A stretch of DNA of 64,000 nucleotides, taken from positions 748,001 to 812,000 of the forward strand of contig NC_013501.1 in assembly GCF_000024845.1 (NCBI RefSeq). The letters run 5' to 3'. A model generated the notes under the pieces. The model saw only the letters and a program-made list of their open reading frames with translations, made no database searches and was not told the DNA's origin. Both the position numbers and the translations under genes were made by a program. The stretch comes from Rhodothermus marinus DSM 4252 (GTDB lineage: Bacteria; Bacteroidota; Rhodothermia; Rhodothermales; Rhodothermaceae). Numbering within the stretch: position 1 is the stretch's first letter; every line of letters begins with the position of its first letter. Positions 31,855 through 39,455 of this stretch are shown one piece after another.

Positions 31855-32982
31855 ATGAGTGAAACACCTGCACGACAGCAGCTCAAAAGCCAGACGCTGC
31901 TGCAACGCGCGCGGGCGGCCCATGCAAGCAGTCAGTTTGCCGAGGCGGCCCGCCTGTATCTGGCGGCGGCACGCCTGCTGGGCGACCATCCCGACCGGCG
32001 CGCCGAGGCTCTGCTGGAGGCCGCGCATGCGCTGCGTCTGGTGGGATACTTTCGGAGGGCCCTGCAGCTCTACGAGCGGGTGCAGGCGCTGGCGCAACAA
32101 CTCGGCGACGAGGCGCTCTGGATGGACGCGCGCGTCGGCGAGGGGATGGCTCGCCGCGCCATGGGCGACCTTGAAGCGGCCATCGCCTGCTTCCGGGAAG
32201 CGCTGGACTATTACCAGGAGCAGGAAGATCCTGAAGGAATCGGCTACACGCTCTGGTGCCTGGGTGGCGCGCTGCGCCTGACCGGCGACTTTGATGAAGC
32301 GCTCGACTGTCTGCTGGAGGCACTGGACATCTTCGAAGACGAGGAGCCTTCGACGGCCGAGGGATACGTCCGCTGTGCACTGGGCGGTCTGAGCCGCATG
32401 CGGGGCGAATACGACGCCTCGCTGGCCTACTACCAGGCGGCCGAGCGCATCCTGACGGCCTGCGACGACCTCTTCGGCCGCGCCTATGCCGCCTGTGGTA
32501 TCGCCAATGCCTACCGCATGCTGGGCAACGTCGAGGCCGCCCATCACTACTTTGCCCGGGCCCAGCAGCGCTACCACCAGATTGGCGATCGGGTCAGCTA
32601 CGCCTACACGCTCTGGGGCGAGGGAACCCTTTTCAAGGTGACCCACCGGCTCGAGCAGGCCCGCGAGCGATTTCGTCAGGCCCTTGCCCTCTTTCGCGCC
32701 ACAGGCGACGACCGGGGCATCGCCTACGCCTACACGGGCCTGGCCGAACTGCTGCTGCTCGAAGAACGGGCGCCGAAGCAGGCCCGGAGCTACCTGGAAG
32801 CGGCTCGTGAACGGGCCGGCCGACACGGCTATACCTTCGAGCGGTTGCACGCCGAGCTGCTGTTGCATCTGTCCGGATTTCAACCGGCCGAAGGGGGACT
32901 GGAGGCGCTGCGCGAAGCCTATCGACGTTGTGGTTCGCAATGGCTCGAAGGTGAAGTCTTCCTTCCACTCAACATCCCGTAG
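31855..32982 (+). CDS. Tetratricopeptide-repeat protein
   Basis: A 375-residue cytoplasmic protein made almost wholly of TPR units of about 40 residues: ASSQFAEAARLYLAAARLLGDHP, GYFRRALQLYERVQALAQQLGD, 'GDLEAAIACFREALDYYQEQEDPEGI', TGDFDEALDCLLEALDIFED, RGEYDASLAYYQAAERILTACDD, LGNVEAAHHYFARAQQRYHQIGD and a last one around RLEQARERFRQALALFRATGD. No signal peptide, catalytic domain or DNA-binding domain is visible. It probably scaffolds or senses protein partners. The glycosidase gene starts three bases after its stop, which suggests co-expression. Confidence 0.82.
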   Translation: MSETPARQQLKSQTLLQRARAAHASSQFAEAARLYLAAARLLGDHPDRRAEALLEAAHALRLVGYFRRALQLYERVQALAQQLGDEALWMDARVGEGMARRAMGDLEAAIACFREALDYYQEQEDPEGIGYTLWCLGGALRLTGDFDEALDCLLEALDIFEDEEPSTAEGYVRCALGGLSRMRGEYDASLAYYQAAERILTACDDLFGRAYAACGIANAYRMLGNVEAAHHYFARAQQRYHQIGDRVSYAYTLWGEGTLFKVTHRLEQARERFRQALALFRATGDDRGIAYAYTGLAELLLLEERAPKQARSYLEAARERAGRHGYTFERLHAELLLHLSGFQPAEGGLEALREAYRRCGSQWLEGEVFLPLNIP

Positions 32983-32985
32983 CCG

Positions 32986-34407
32986 ATGGCGCGCGACCGC
33001 TGGCCCCGTCCGCTGTTGCACTTTGCTCCGCCGCAGGGCTTCATGAACGACCCGAACGGGCTGGTTTACCACCGCGGCCGCTATCATCTCTTTTACCAGC
33101 ACAATCCTTATGCGCCGGTATGGGGACACATGAGCTGGGGACACGCCGTCGGGCCTTCGCTGCTGGACTGGGAAGATCGGCCTGTGGCACTACCGGAGCA
33201 GCCCGACTACATGGTCTTTTCGGGCTCGGCCGTCGTCGATCGGGACAACACCGCCGGTTTCGGAGCCGACGCCCTGGTGGCCGTCTATACGGCACACTAC
33301 CGGGACGACCGGGAAGCGCAATGCCTGGCCTACAGCCTGGACGGTGGGGAGCGGTGGACGTTCTACGAGGGAAATCCGGTGCTGGTGGACGGGGAGCGGC
33401 CGCACGTGCGCGACCCGCAGGTCTTCCGGTACGAACCGGGCGGCTACTGGGTGATGGCCGTGGCCCGCGCCGACGATCGGCAGGTGGCCTTTTACGCCTC
33501 GGACGATCTGAAGCGCTGGGAGCTGCTGAGCACGTTCGGTCCGGCCGGCTGCTGGCAGGAGGCGCCCCACTGGGAATGTCCGGCTCTGCTGGAATTGCCT
33601 GTGGACGGTTCCGACCGCACGCACTGGCTGCTGAAGGTGGACGTGGACGGCGGGGCCCCGACAGGCGGCTCGGGCGCGCAGTATTTCACCGGATATTTCG
33701 ACGGCGTGCGCTTCGTGCCGGATGATCCGCCCGAAACGGTACGCTGGGTGGAGGCCGGACCCGATTTCTATGCGGCGCAGGCCTTCAATCACATGCCCGA
33801 CGGGCGCCGGGTGTGGCTGGGCTGGATGAACAACTGGCGCTACGCGAACGCGTTGCCCACCTATCCGTGGCGGGGCATGCTGACGATCCCGCGCGCGTTG
33901 TCGATGGTGGAAGTCAAGGGCCGCCACCATCTCGTGCAGCGTCCCTGTCGGGAGTGCTACGCACGCATGCAGCCGGTGGAGGCGCCACAGACCGGGCGTT
34001 CGTTTCCGCTACCCGAAGCCGGGCTGCTGCGGCTCCGGATGCGTACCGGCGGCCCATGGCACGTCCGGTTTTTCACAGGCACCACGCCGGGCGTGGTCGT
34101 GGGCTACGACACCGAAAACCGCCGTCTTTTTCTGGATCGCCGCGCGGCCGGCCGGACCGACTTTTCGCCCGATTTTCCCGGTCGCTTTGAGGCGCTGCTA
34201 CCGCCCGACGCGCCGGAGGAACTCGACCTGGAAATCCTTTTCGACCTTTACAGCCTCGAAGTCTTTGCTCCGCAGGCCCGGCTCGTCCTGAGCGCGCTGG
34301 TCTTCCCGGCGCCCGGGGATTGCGCGGTGGTGATTCACGACGAAGGCGAAACGATCCGGGAGGTGCTGCTCTGCGGCTACGCGGACGCTTCGGCGTCGGC
34401 CGGCTGA
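32986..34407 (+). CDS. Glycoside hydrolase family 32 (fructan/sucrose beta-fructosidase)
   Basis: The 473-residue protein carries the three GH32 active-site motifs: MNDPNG at 20-25 (nucleophile D22), RDP at 142-144 (transition-state stabiliser) and ECP at 197-199 (acid/base E197), in a five-bladed propeller followed by a C-terminal beta-sandwich (about 330-473). Such enzymes release fructose from sucrose, inulin or levan. It lacks a signal peptide, so it acts inside the cell on imported sugars; no fructose transporter or kinase is adjacent. Whether it is exo-fructosidase or sucrose-6-phosphate hydrolase cannot be told from sequence alone. Confidence 0.9.
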   Translation: MARDRWPRPLLHFAPPQGFMNDPNGLVYHRGRYHLFYQHNPYAPVWGHMSWGHAVGPSLLDWEDRPVALPEQPDYMVFSGSAVVDRDNTAGFGADALVAVYTAHYRDDREAQCLAYSLDGGERWTFYEGNPVLVDGERPHVRDPQVFRYEPGGYWVMAVARADDRQVAFYASDDLKRWELLSTFGPAGCWQEAPHWECPALLELPVDGSDRTHWLLKVDVDGGAPTGGSGAQYFTGYFDGVRFVPDDPPETVRWVEAGPDFYAAQAFNHMPDGRRVWLGWMNNWRYANALPTYPWRGMLTIPRALSMVEVKGRHHLVQRPCRECYARMQPVEAPQTGRSFPLPEAGLLRLRMRTGGPWHVRFFTGTTPGVVVGYDTENRRLFLDRRAAGRTDFSPDFPGRFEALLPPDAPEELDLEILFDLYSLEVFAPQARLVLSALVFPAPGDCAVVIHDEGETIREVLLCGYADASASAG

Positions 34408-35597
34408 GCAGTCGGGCGAACCCGTGAAGCAGTTCCACGGGTCGTAGCCGGACTCCGTCTGGAACGGCGCTGTCGCCGCCAGCGCGGAAACCAGATCAGA
34501 AAGCCGGTAATCGGCAGGCTGGCCACGATCAGACAGGCGAAAAACGCCAGAAGTCGTCCGGGCCAGCCGAGAATGGCTCCACTGTGGATGTCGTAGTTCA
34601 TGCGGAGCACTTTGTCGCCCAGATTGCCTTCCTCGAAGCAATCGGTGGCCAGCTTTTCACCGGTGTACGGGTCGAAGTACTGTTCAATCCGTCGGTAGAA
34701 GGTGACCTCATCCGGATAGACGTCGATCTGCAGAGGCATTGCAGGCGTTGCGGGTGCGCGTACGATCACCATATGGGCATCGGGATAGGTCCGCAGCGTG
34801 TGCAGATAGAGGCTGTCCATGAGCGCTTCGGGCGAACGGGATGCGGGAGCAGCGGAAGCGGCGAGTTCGAACCGGGGCGGCTTCGGTATCGACTGGCCGC
34901 CGGAGAACAGCCAGTATACGCCGCTTTTCATCCAGCCGAAGGCCATGACCAGTCCGGTGATCGCCAGGAAAACCACAATCCAGGAGGCGTAGAATCCGAG
35001 TACGTTGTGGAGATCGTAGGTCAGCCGCTTGGGGCCAAGTCCCCAGGTAATCCGGAAGCGGGAGCGGCGGCCCTGTGGCGTGGTCCAGACCCGGCGATTG
35101 CGTGGCCACCAGAGGATGAGTCCGGTGAGCAGCAGGATCACAAAAATAATCGTAGCGCTTCCAACGACGATCCGGCCGATCTCGTGCGGGAGCAACAGCG
35201 TGGTATGAAGGTGCTCGACCGTGGCCCAGAAGGTGTCGTGATAGTTGTAGACTTCCAGAAATTCTCCCGTGTAGGGATTCATGTAAGCTCCGATCCAGTC
35301 TTCCAGATCGTTGCGGTTCCAGGCCCAGACGTGATAGGTGCGGGGTTCATTGGGATAGCTGATCAGGAGCACGCCATATTCAGGTCCGACCCGGGCCTGC
35401 ATGCGGGCAAGTGCCTTGCTGGGTGGAAGCATCGGAGAGGGCTGGGGGGCCACGAAGCGCACGTCCCGATCGAAAAGATCCTGCAGCTCTTCTTCGAAGA
35501 CGTAGAGGGCGCCGGTTGTGGCGACAATGAAAACGACGAGGCCGGTTATCAGTCCGAGCCAGCGATGAAGCGTGACGGCAAACGTGCGAACGGTCAT
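34377..35597 (-). CDS. PepSY-domain membrane protein (possible ferric-siderophore reductase)
   Basis: A 406-residue membrane protein. It begins TFAVTLHRWLGLITGLVVFIV, the typical PepSY-associated TM start with a His in the first helix, followed by a large extracytoplasmic PepSY region (VGPEYGVLLISYPNEP, 'YMNPYTGEFLEVYNYHDTF'), helices near 190-215 and 250-275, a second PepSY repeat (YFDPYTGEKLA) and a last helix near 365-385. Paired with siderophore receptors, such proteins are thought to reduce ferric siderophores or handle heme-like electron transfer. The ATG at 35597 is chosen; 115 upstream codons in the same frame lie antisense-free in the receptor gene and lack homology. Its 3' end overlaps the GH32 gene end by 31 bases, convergently. 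Confidence 0.84.
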   Translation of the reverse strand: MTVRTFAVTLHRWLGLITGLVVFIVATTGALYVFEEELQDLFDRDVRFVAPQPSPMLPPSKALARMQARVGPEYGVLLISYPNEPRTYHVWAWNRNDLEDWIGAYMNPYTGEFLEVYNYHDTFWATVEHLHTTLLLPHEIGRIVVGSATIIFVILLLTGLILWWPRNRRVWTTPQGRRSRFRITWGLGPKRLTYDLHNVLGFYASWIVVFLAITGLVMAFGWMKSGVYWLFSGGQSIPKPPRFELAASAAPASRSPEALMDSLYLHTLRTYPDAHMVIVRAPATPAMPLQIDVYPDEVTFYRRIEQYFDPYTGEKLATDCFEEGNLGDKVLRMNYDIHSGAILGWPGRLLAFFACLIVASLPITGFLIWFPRWRRQRRSRRSPATTRGTASRVRPTAQPADAEASA

Positions 35598-35617
35598 GGT
35601 GGTGCCGATCCGTTTAT

Positions 35618-35645
35618 GGGGCCAGGGAGCAGGCTCCCTGGCCCC
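35618..35645 (-). other. 13-bp perfect stem-loop between receptor and PepSY genes
   Basis: Positions 35618-35630 and 35633-35645 are exact inverse copies with only two bases between. On the minus (transcribed) strand no T-run follows, so it is more likely an mRNA-stabilising or processing hairpin than a full terminator. The T-run is on the plus side (GTTTT), where no gene ends close by. Confidence 0.6.
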
Positions 35646-35656
35646 GTTTTCATTGT

Positions 35657-38002
35657 TTAGAGCGTGTAGCGCACCAGTAGACGGAAGTTGCGGGGTGGCT
35701 CTACCTGCCAGTAGTAGAAGCTGTAGTAGCGCGTGCCGGTGTAGAGTGTGGCATCGAGGATGTTGTTCACGTTCAGCGTAAGCTGCAGGCGATCGTAGCG
35801 CCAGCTCAGCCCGCCGTCCAGCCGGAAATAGTCGGGAAGCGACTCCTGAGCGCCGGGCGAGGCCCAGGCCGAAGTGCGATCCCACATCCAGCGATAGCCC
35901 AGGCTCACGCTGAAGCCAGCGGGCAGATGATAGGTGGCCCATCCGTTGGTAACGTGGCGCGCGCCGCCATAGCGATCCCCTTCGCGTTCCGGGTCCGTGT
36001 CTTTGGAAATGAACGCGTCGGTGAAAGCATAATTGAGCACCACGTCGAGTCGGGGCAGCAGCTCTCCCCGCAGATCAACCTCGATTCCACGGGTGAGCGT
36101 CTCACCGAGCTGAACGGAAAAGTTCGGATTTTCCGGGTCGGTGGTCAGCACGTTGGTTTTGACAATCCGGTAGGCGGCCAGCGTAAGGTTCCAGCGGCCT
36201 TCCCCGCCGTCGTGCTTCAAGCCGACTTCGAGGTTGTGGCCGCGCACGGGTTTGAAAGCGCGGCCCTGTGCGTCGGAGCCAGCCTGTGGCAGGAAAGTTT
36301 GATCGTAGAGACCATATACATGCGTGTTTGGACGAAGCGTTACGCTGAGTCCGGCGCGCGGCGTGATGACGTGTTCCACCAGCTCTTCCCCGAGCGGCGC
36401 ATTGTAACGGGAATTGCTGCGTGCCTGCGTGAAACGTGCCCCCAGTGTTAGCCGCAGGCGCTCCTCGAAGAACCGCAGTTCATCCTGCACGTAGAGCGCT
36501 TCATGGCTGGCGAAGGTCACGTAATTGGCACGATTCCGAAGCGGCTGCGACCGATCGAAGCGGGGCAGTTGCGCGGCAGAGAGGCCATAGGTGGGCCGGT
36601 AGATATTGAAGGGCTGCGCTTCGCTATCGAGCGTGTGGTATTGTCCGAATTCCGCAAAATAATCCTTGTCGGCCAGGTCCAGCCCGATCAACACATGATG
36701 GGCGATGGGACCTGTGTATTCAGTTCCCTGCAGAAATACCTGGGCGGCCTTCTGTTGCAAATGGCTGTCCCATAGGCCGTACATGCGCAGCATGTTGCCG
36801 TTGACATCCAGGGCGGCAGGCCATAGAAAGCTACCAACTACTCGGTAGTCGAAGAAAGTGCCCTGGGCCCGGAGCTGCCAGCGGTCATTGATCTGATGGG
36901 TGAAGTAAACGAACGTGCTGTGTTCGTTGATACGGGTGGGATCTATGCCGGGATCGGCAATGGTGAAGCCTTCGGGTAGAGCTTCGGGCTCAAAGCCTCG
37001 GGCCGAGAATTGGTAAACACTTCCTGGACTGAGCAGGCTGGCCCGCTGGTAGGTGTACTCCACCGTAACCGTTGTGCGAGGATCCAGACGGTAGGTGAGG
37101 ACAGGAGCGATCGCCAGCCGGCTTTGAAAGTCGTGCTGCAGGAAAGATTCGGTGCGGTAGCCGAGTACGTTCAGCCGATAGAGCAGCCGAGGGCTTCCCA
37201 GCTGGCCATCCAGATCGATAGTGGCCCGGTACAGATTGAAGCTGCCCAGCGACAGGGAAACTTCCTGACGGGTGCGCCCGGTCGGTTTTTTGGTCACCAC
37301 ATTATAGAAGCCGACGGGCTCACCGTTGGCCAGCTTGAAGCCGGCCGGTCCTTTGATAAACTCGATGCGCTCCACGAGCGCCATATCTTCCGAAAGCGGC
37401 CCCCACGTCGACGAGACGTCCAGGCCGTTTCGAAAGGCGGCGACGCGGGCGCCGCGCATGTGCACGCGGGTGAACTGGGCCCAGTGTTCGGCTTCAATGG
37501 CCCCACTGACATTGCGCACGACGCCTTCTCGCATGTTCAGCAACTGCTGATTGCGTAGCAGGTCGGCCGTGACGACCTGAATGTTCTGGGGAATTTCGGC
37601 CAATGGCGCCTGCAGCAGCAGCGTAGGGGAGGGATAAGCCGCGCGGTAGTTCGTGGCATATGCCGTGACGACAATTTCCTGAAGCTCGGCAATGCTTTCG
37701 CGCAGCACCACAGGAGGCAGGCTGGTGACCTCACCTGCGCGAATCGTCACACGGCGCGTCTGGGTCTCTAACCCGACCGCCGACACCACCAGCGTGTAGG
37801 TGCCCGGCGGAATCTGTGCAATGAGAAAGTGTCCGGTGGAATCGGTAACACTACCGAGCGAAGTTCCCTGAAGCCAGACGTTGATCAATTCGGCGGGTTG
37901 CCCATCGGAGGTAACGACACGCCCCTGCAGCGTGCCGAAGTTTTCCTGCGCCTGGGCTATCATCGGGGCCAAAAACAGCAGGCCAAGTAACAGCCGTCTC
38001 AT
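35657..38002 (-). CDS. TonB-dependent siderophore receptor
   Basis: This 781-residue outer-membrane receptor has a signal peptide (about 1-19, ending AQAQ), a carboxypeptidase-like domain (about 23-105, LQGRVVTSDGQPAELINVWLQG), a TonB-box-like QEIVVTA, a plug (about 125-260, with 'RVHMRGARVAAFRNGLDV' and VERIEFIKGPAGF) and a 22-strand-size barrel ending RNFRLLVRYTL. The plug and length match the FhuA/FoxA ferrichrome-type family. It is followed by the PepSY gene 59 bases later. Base composition is a little lower in GC than the housekeeping genes. Iron repression is expected but I cannot show a binding box. Confidence 0.88.
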   Translation of the reverse strand: MRRLLLGLLFLAPMIAQAQENFGTLQGRVVTSDGQPAELINVWLQGTSLGSVTDSTGHFLIAQIPPGTYTLVVSAVGLETQTRRVTIRAGEVTSLPPVVLRESIAELQEIVVTAYATNYRAAYPSPTLLLQAPLAEIPQNIQVVTADLLRNQQLLNMREGVVRNVSGAIEAEHWAQFTRVHMRGARVAAFRNGLDVSSTWGPLSEDMALVERIEFIKGPAGFKLANGEPVGFYNVVTKKPTGRTRQEVSLSLGSFNLYRATIDLDGQLGSPRLLYRLNVLGYRTESFLQHDFQSRLAIAPVLTYRLDPRTTVTVEYTYQRASLLSPGSVYQFSARGFEPEALPEGFTIADPGIDPTRINEHSTFVYFTHQINDRWQLRAQGTFFDYRVVGSFLWPAALDVNGNMLRMYGLWDSHLQQKAAQVFLQGTEYTGPIAHHVLIGLDLADKDYFAEFGQYHTLDSEAQPFNIYRPTYGLSAAQLPRFDRSQPLRNRANYVTFASHEALYVQDELRFFEERLRLTLGARFTQARSNSRYNAPLGEELVEHVITPRAGLSVTLRPNTHVYGLYDQTFLPQAGSDAQGRAFKPVRGHNLEVGLKHDGGEGRWNLTLAAYRIVKTNVLTTDPENPNFSVQLGETLTRGIEVDLRGELLPRLDVVLNYAFTDAFISKDTDPEREGDRYGGARHVTNGWATYHLPAGFSVSLGYRWMWDRTSAWASPGAQESLPDYFRLDGGLSWRYDRLQLTLNVNNILDATLYTGTRYYSFYYWQVEPPRNFRLLVRYTL

Positions 38003-38310
38003 AGGATATAAAGGATTTTTTGGTTTAACATAAATTTAGACTTGGTATAGATAATGAACGAGCGACTTCAAAAGCAATCGATGGGCTTCAAGAATCCATA
38101 AAATCAGCGTATCAAGGCTCTGTGTAGCGATCTGGTGGCCTCTGCTCTATTTCGGTAGAGCCCACCGGTTGAGCGAGACCGAGCAGGTCGGGGCAGATCC
38201 GAGCGGCCTATTCGATGGTGGGCTACATTGAATCCCGTCCAGCGATTTCCCGGACATCCATGGCCACGCCTCATTTTCCGGGCACGACAGGGCGGACACG
38301 AAGAGCCACG
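38003..38310. other. Intergenic region between the siderophore receptor and the SorC regulator
   Basis: The left 70 bases are AT-rich and should hold the receptor promoter. The remainder shows no credible gene. A bulged hairpin GGTGG-(5)-GCTCTA-TTTCGG-TAGAGC-CCACC spans 38134-38166; its role is unknown. I see no clear terminator for the regulator gene. Confidence 0.45.
38044..38071 (-). promoter_or_regulatory. Candidate promoter of the siderophore receptor
   Basis: On the minus strand TTGAAG (38071-38066), a 16-base spacer and TATACC (38049-38044) lie about 45 bases before the ATG at 38002. Each hexamer matches four of six positions, so this is tentative. Confidence 0.3.
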
Positions 38311-39264
38311 CTAATCGGCCAGCAGTTGCTCGGCGGTTTCGTGATCGGTGATCAGCACCTTGATGTAGCCGCCGCGCAGGGCGCCACGGATGGCCTCCAC
38401 TTTGGCCGGACCGCCGGCAATGCCCACCACACGCGGAACATGCCGGAGTTCTTCCAGCGTGATCCCGATCAGGTGCTGATCCAGCGACGTCCGCACGGAG
38501 CGTCCCCGGCTGTCGTAGAAGCGCATGGCGATGTCCCCGATGGCGCCGGCCGCTTGCAGTTCTTCGTAAAAACGCTGAAGCTGCTCGTCTTTCGTTTGAA
38601 AGACGGGATTGGTGTTCAGCGCGCCAATGCCGGTGTAGGCCACGGTCAGCCTGGGGAAGAGCGACAGGGCGGCCTGCACGTAACGGTCGCTCAGCAGCAC
38701 CTCGCGGGCTTCCGGGCGGTGCACGATGCCCGGTGCGGGTAGCAGGGTTACCGGGGCCTGCAGGAGCTGGGCCAGCCGGCGGGAGAGATCGGCCGCATAG
38801 GCTTCGGCTTCCGGGGGACCGATGCCGCCTAGGGTCTGGACGACGTGAACTTTCGTGGTGGGCACGCCCTGCAGCTGCTGGATCATGGCCTGCAGCGTGG
38901 TGCCCCAGGTCATCCCGATGACGTCGCCGGCCTGGACGGTACGGCGCAGGTAATCGGCGGCAGCAGCCCCCAGTTGCTTTTTCAGGAGGGCATCATCGCC
39001 TGGCGAGGGCGTCTCCACGATCACCGCTTCCAGCAGGCGATAGCGCCGCTCCAGCTCCGATTCCAGCTCGACGAACTGGCTGGCGCCCCGGATGGTGATC
39101 TGGACGATGCCCAGCCGTCGCGCCTGTTTCAGCAGGCGCGAGACCTTGGGCCGCGACAGCCGCAGCCGCCGTGCAATCTGCTGTTGCGTCAGGTTCTGAA
39201 GGTAATACAGCTCGCTGACCTTCGTCAGCAGCCGTAGATCAAACGGACTCCGCGGTCGGGGCAT
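38311..39264 (-). CDS. SorC/DeoR-type sugar-binding transcription regulator
   Basis: A 317-residue regulator: N-terminal helix-turn-helix (about 12-48, LYYLQNLTQQQIARRLRLSRPKVSRLLKQAR) and a C-terminal SorC sugar-phosphate-binding domain (about 60-315, with IGMTWGTTLQAMIQQL, VQTLGGIG and YTGIGALN, and the end block GGYIKVLITDHETAEQLL). Family members are released from or activated on DNA by phosphorylated sugars. It is transcribed away from the rhamnoside operon across a 191-bp region full of palindromes, so it is the probable regulator of that operon and of itself; the effector may be rhamnulose-1-phosphate or another pathway intermediate. Confidence 0.88.
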   Translation of the reverse strand: MPRPRSPFDLRLLTKVSELYYLQNLTQQQIARRLRLSRPKVSRLLKQARRLGIVQITIRGASQFVELESELERRYRLLEAVIVETPSPGDDALLKKQLGAAAADYLRRTVQAGDVIGMTWGTTLQAMIQQLQGVPTTKVHVVQTLGGIGPPEAEAYAADLSRRLAQLLQAPVTLLPAPGIVHRPEAREVLLSDRYVQAALSLFPRLTVAYTGIGALNTNPVFQTKDEQLQRFYEELQAAGAIGDIAMRFYDSRGRSVRTSLDQHLIGITLEELRHVPRVVGIAGGPAKVEAIRGALRGGYIKVLITDHETAEQLLAD

Positions 39265-39300
39265 GGAGAATTTTCAGCAGATCAGATAAGACCCTGATTG

Positions 39301-39327
39301 GAGAATAAAATATCTGAACATATTCTC
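39301..39327. promoter_or_regulatory. Inverted repeat GAGAATA-N13-TATTCTC
   Basis: Perfect 7-bp arms at 39301-39307 and 39321-39327 lie 37 bases upstream of the regulator start and about 50 bases before the susC promoter. Candidate operator for regulator autocontrol. Confidence 0.45.
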
Positions 39328-39328
39328 A

Positions 39329-39342
39329 CAAATGCCCATTTG
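39329..39342. promoter_or_regulatory. Palindrome CAAATGCCCATTTG
   Basis: Perfect 6-2-6 palindrome immediately beside the previous inverted repeat, upstream of the susC -35 box. Confidence 0.4.
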
Positions 39343-39372
39343 GTAATTTCATCCTATCTTCAAAAACAGATC

Positions 39373-39401
39373 TTGTATAAGCTTTCAAGAAAGGATAAAA
39401 T
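39373..39401 (+). promoter_or_regulatory. Candidate promoter of the rhamnoside operon
   Basis: TTGTAT (39373-39378), a 17-base spacer and TAAAAT (39396-39401). The -10 matches five of six positions; the -35 three. A small palindrome CTTTC-AA-GAAAG sits in the spacer. The predicted transcript start is near 39408, 48 bases before the susC-like ATG. Confidence 0.45.
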
Positions 39402-39415
39402 TCTATCGCATTAGA

Positions 39416-39433
39416 TTGATCATATGTGATCAA
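39416..39433. promoter_or_regulatory. 18-bp palindromic operator candidate TTGATCATATGTGATCAA
   Basis: Perfect 7-4-7 inverted repeat located just downstream of the predicted transcript start and 12 bases before the GGAGG ribosome site of the susC-like gene. A bound repressor would block transcription here. Confidence 0.6.
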
Positions 39434-39455
39434 ATGTTCAAAAAAAGGAGGCGCC

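Noticed and set aside
38134-38166. Bulged hairpin downstream of the SorC gene as its terminator
   Set aside because: It is 145 bases past the stop, has a 5-base bulge and no T-run on the minus strand.
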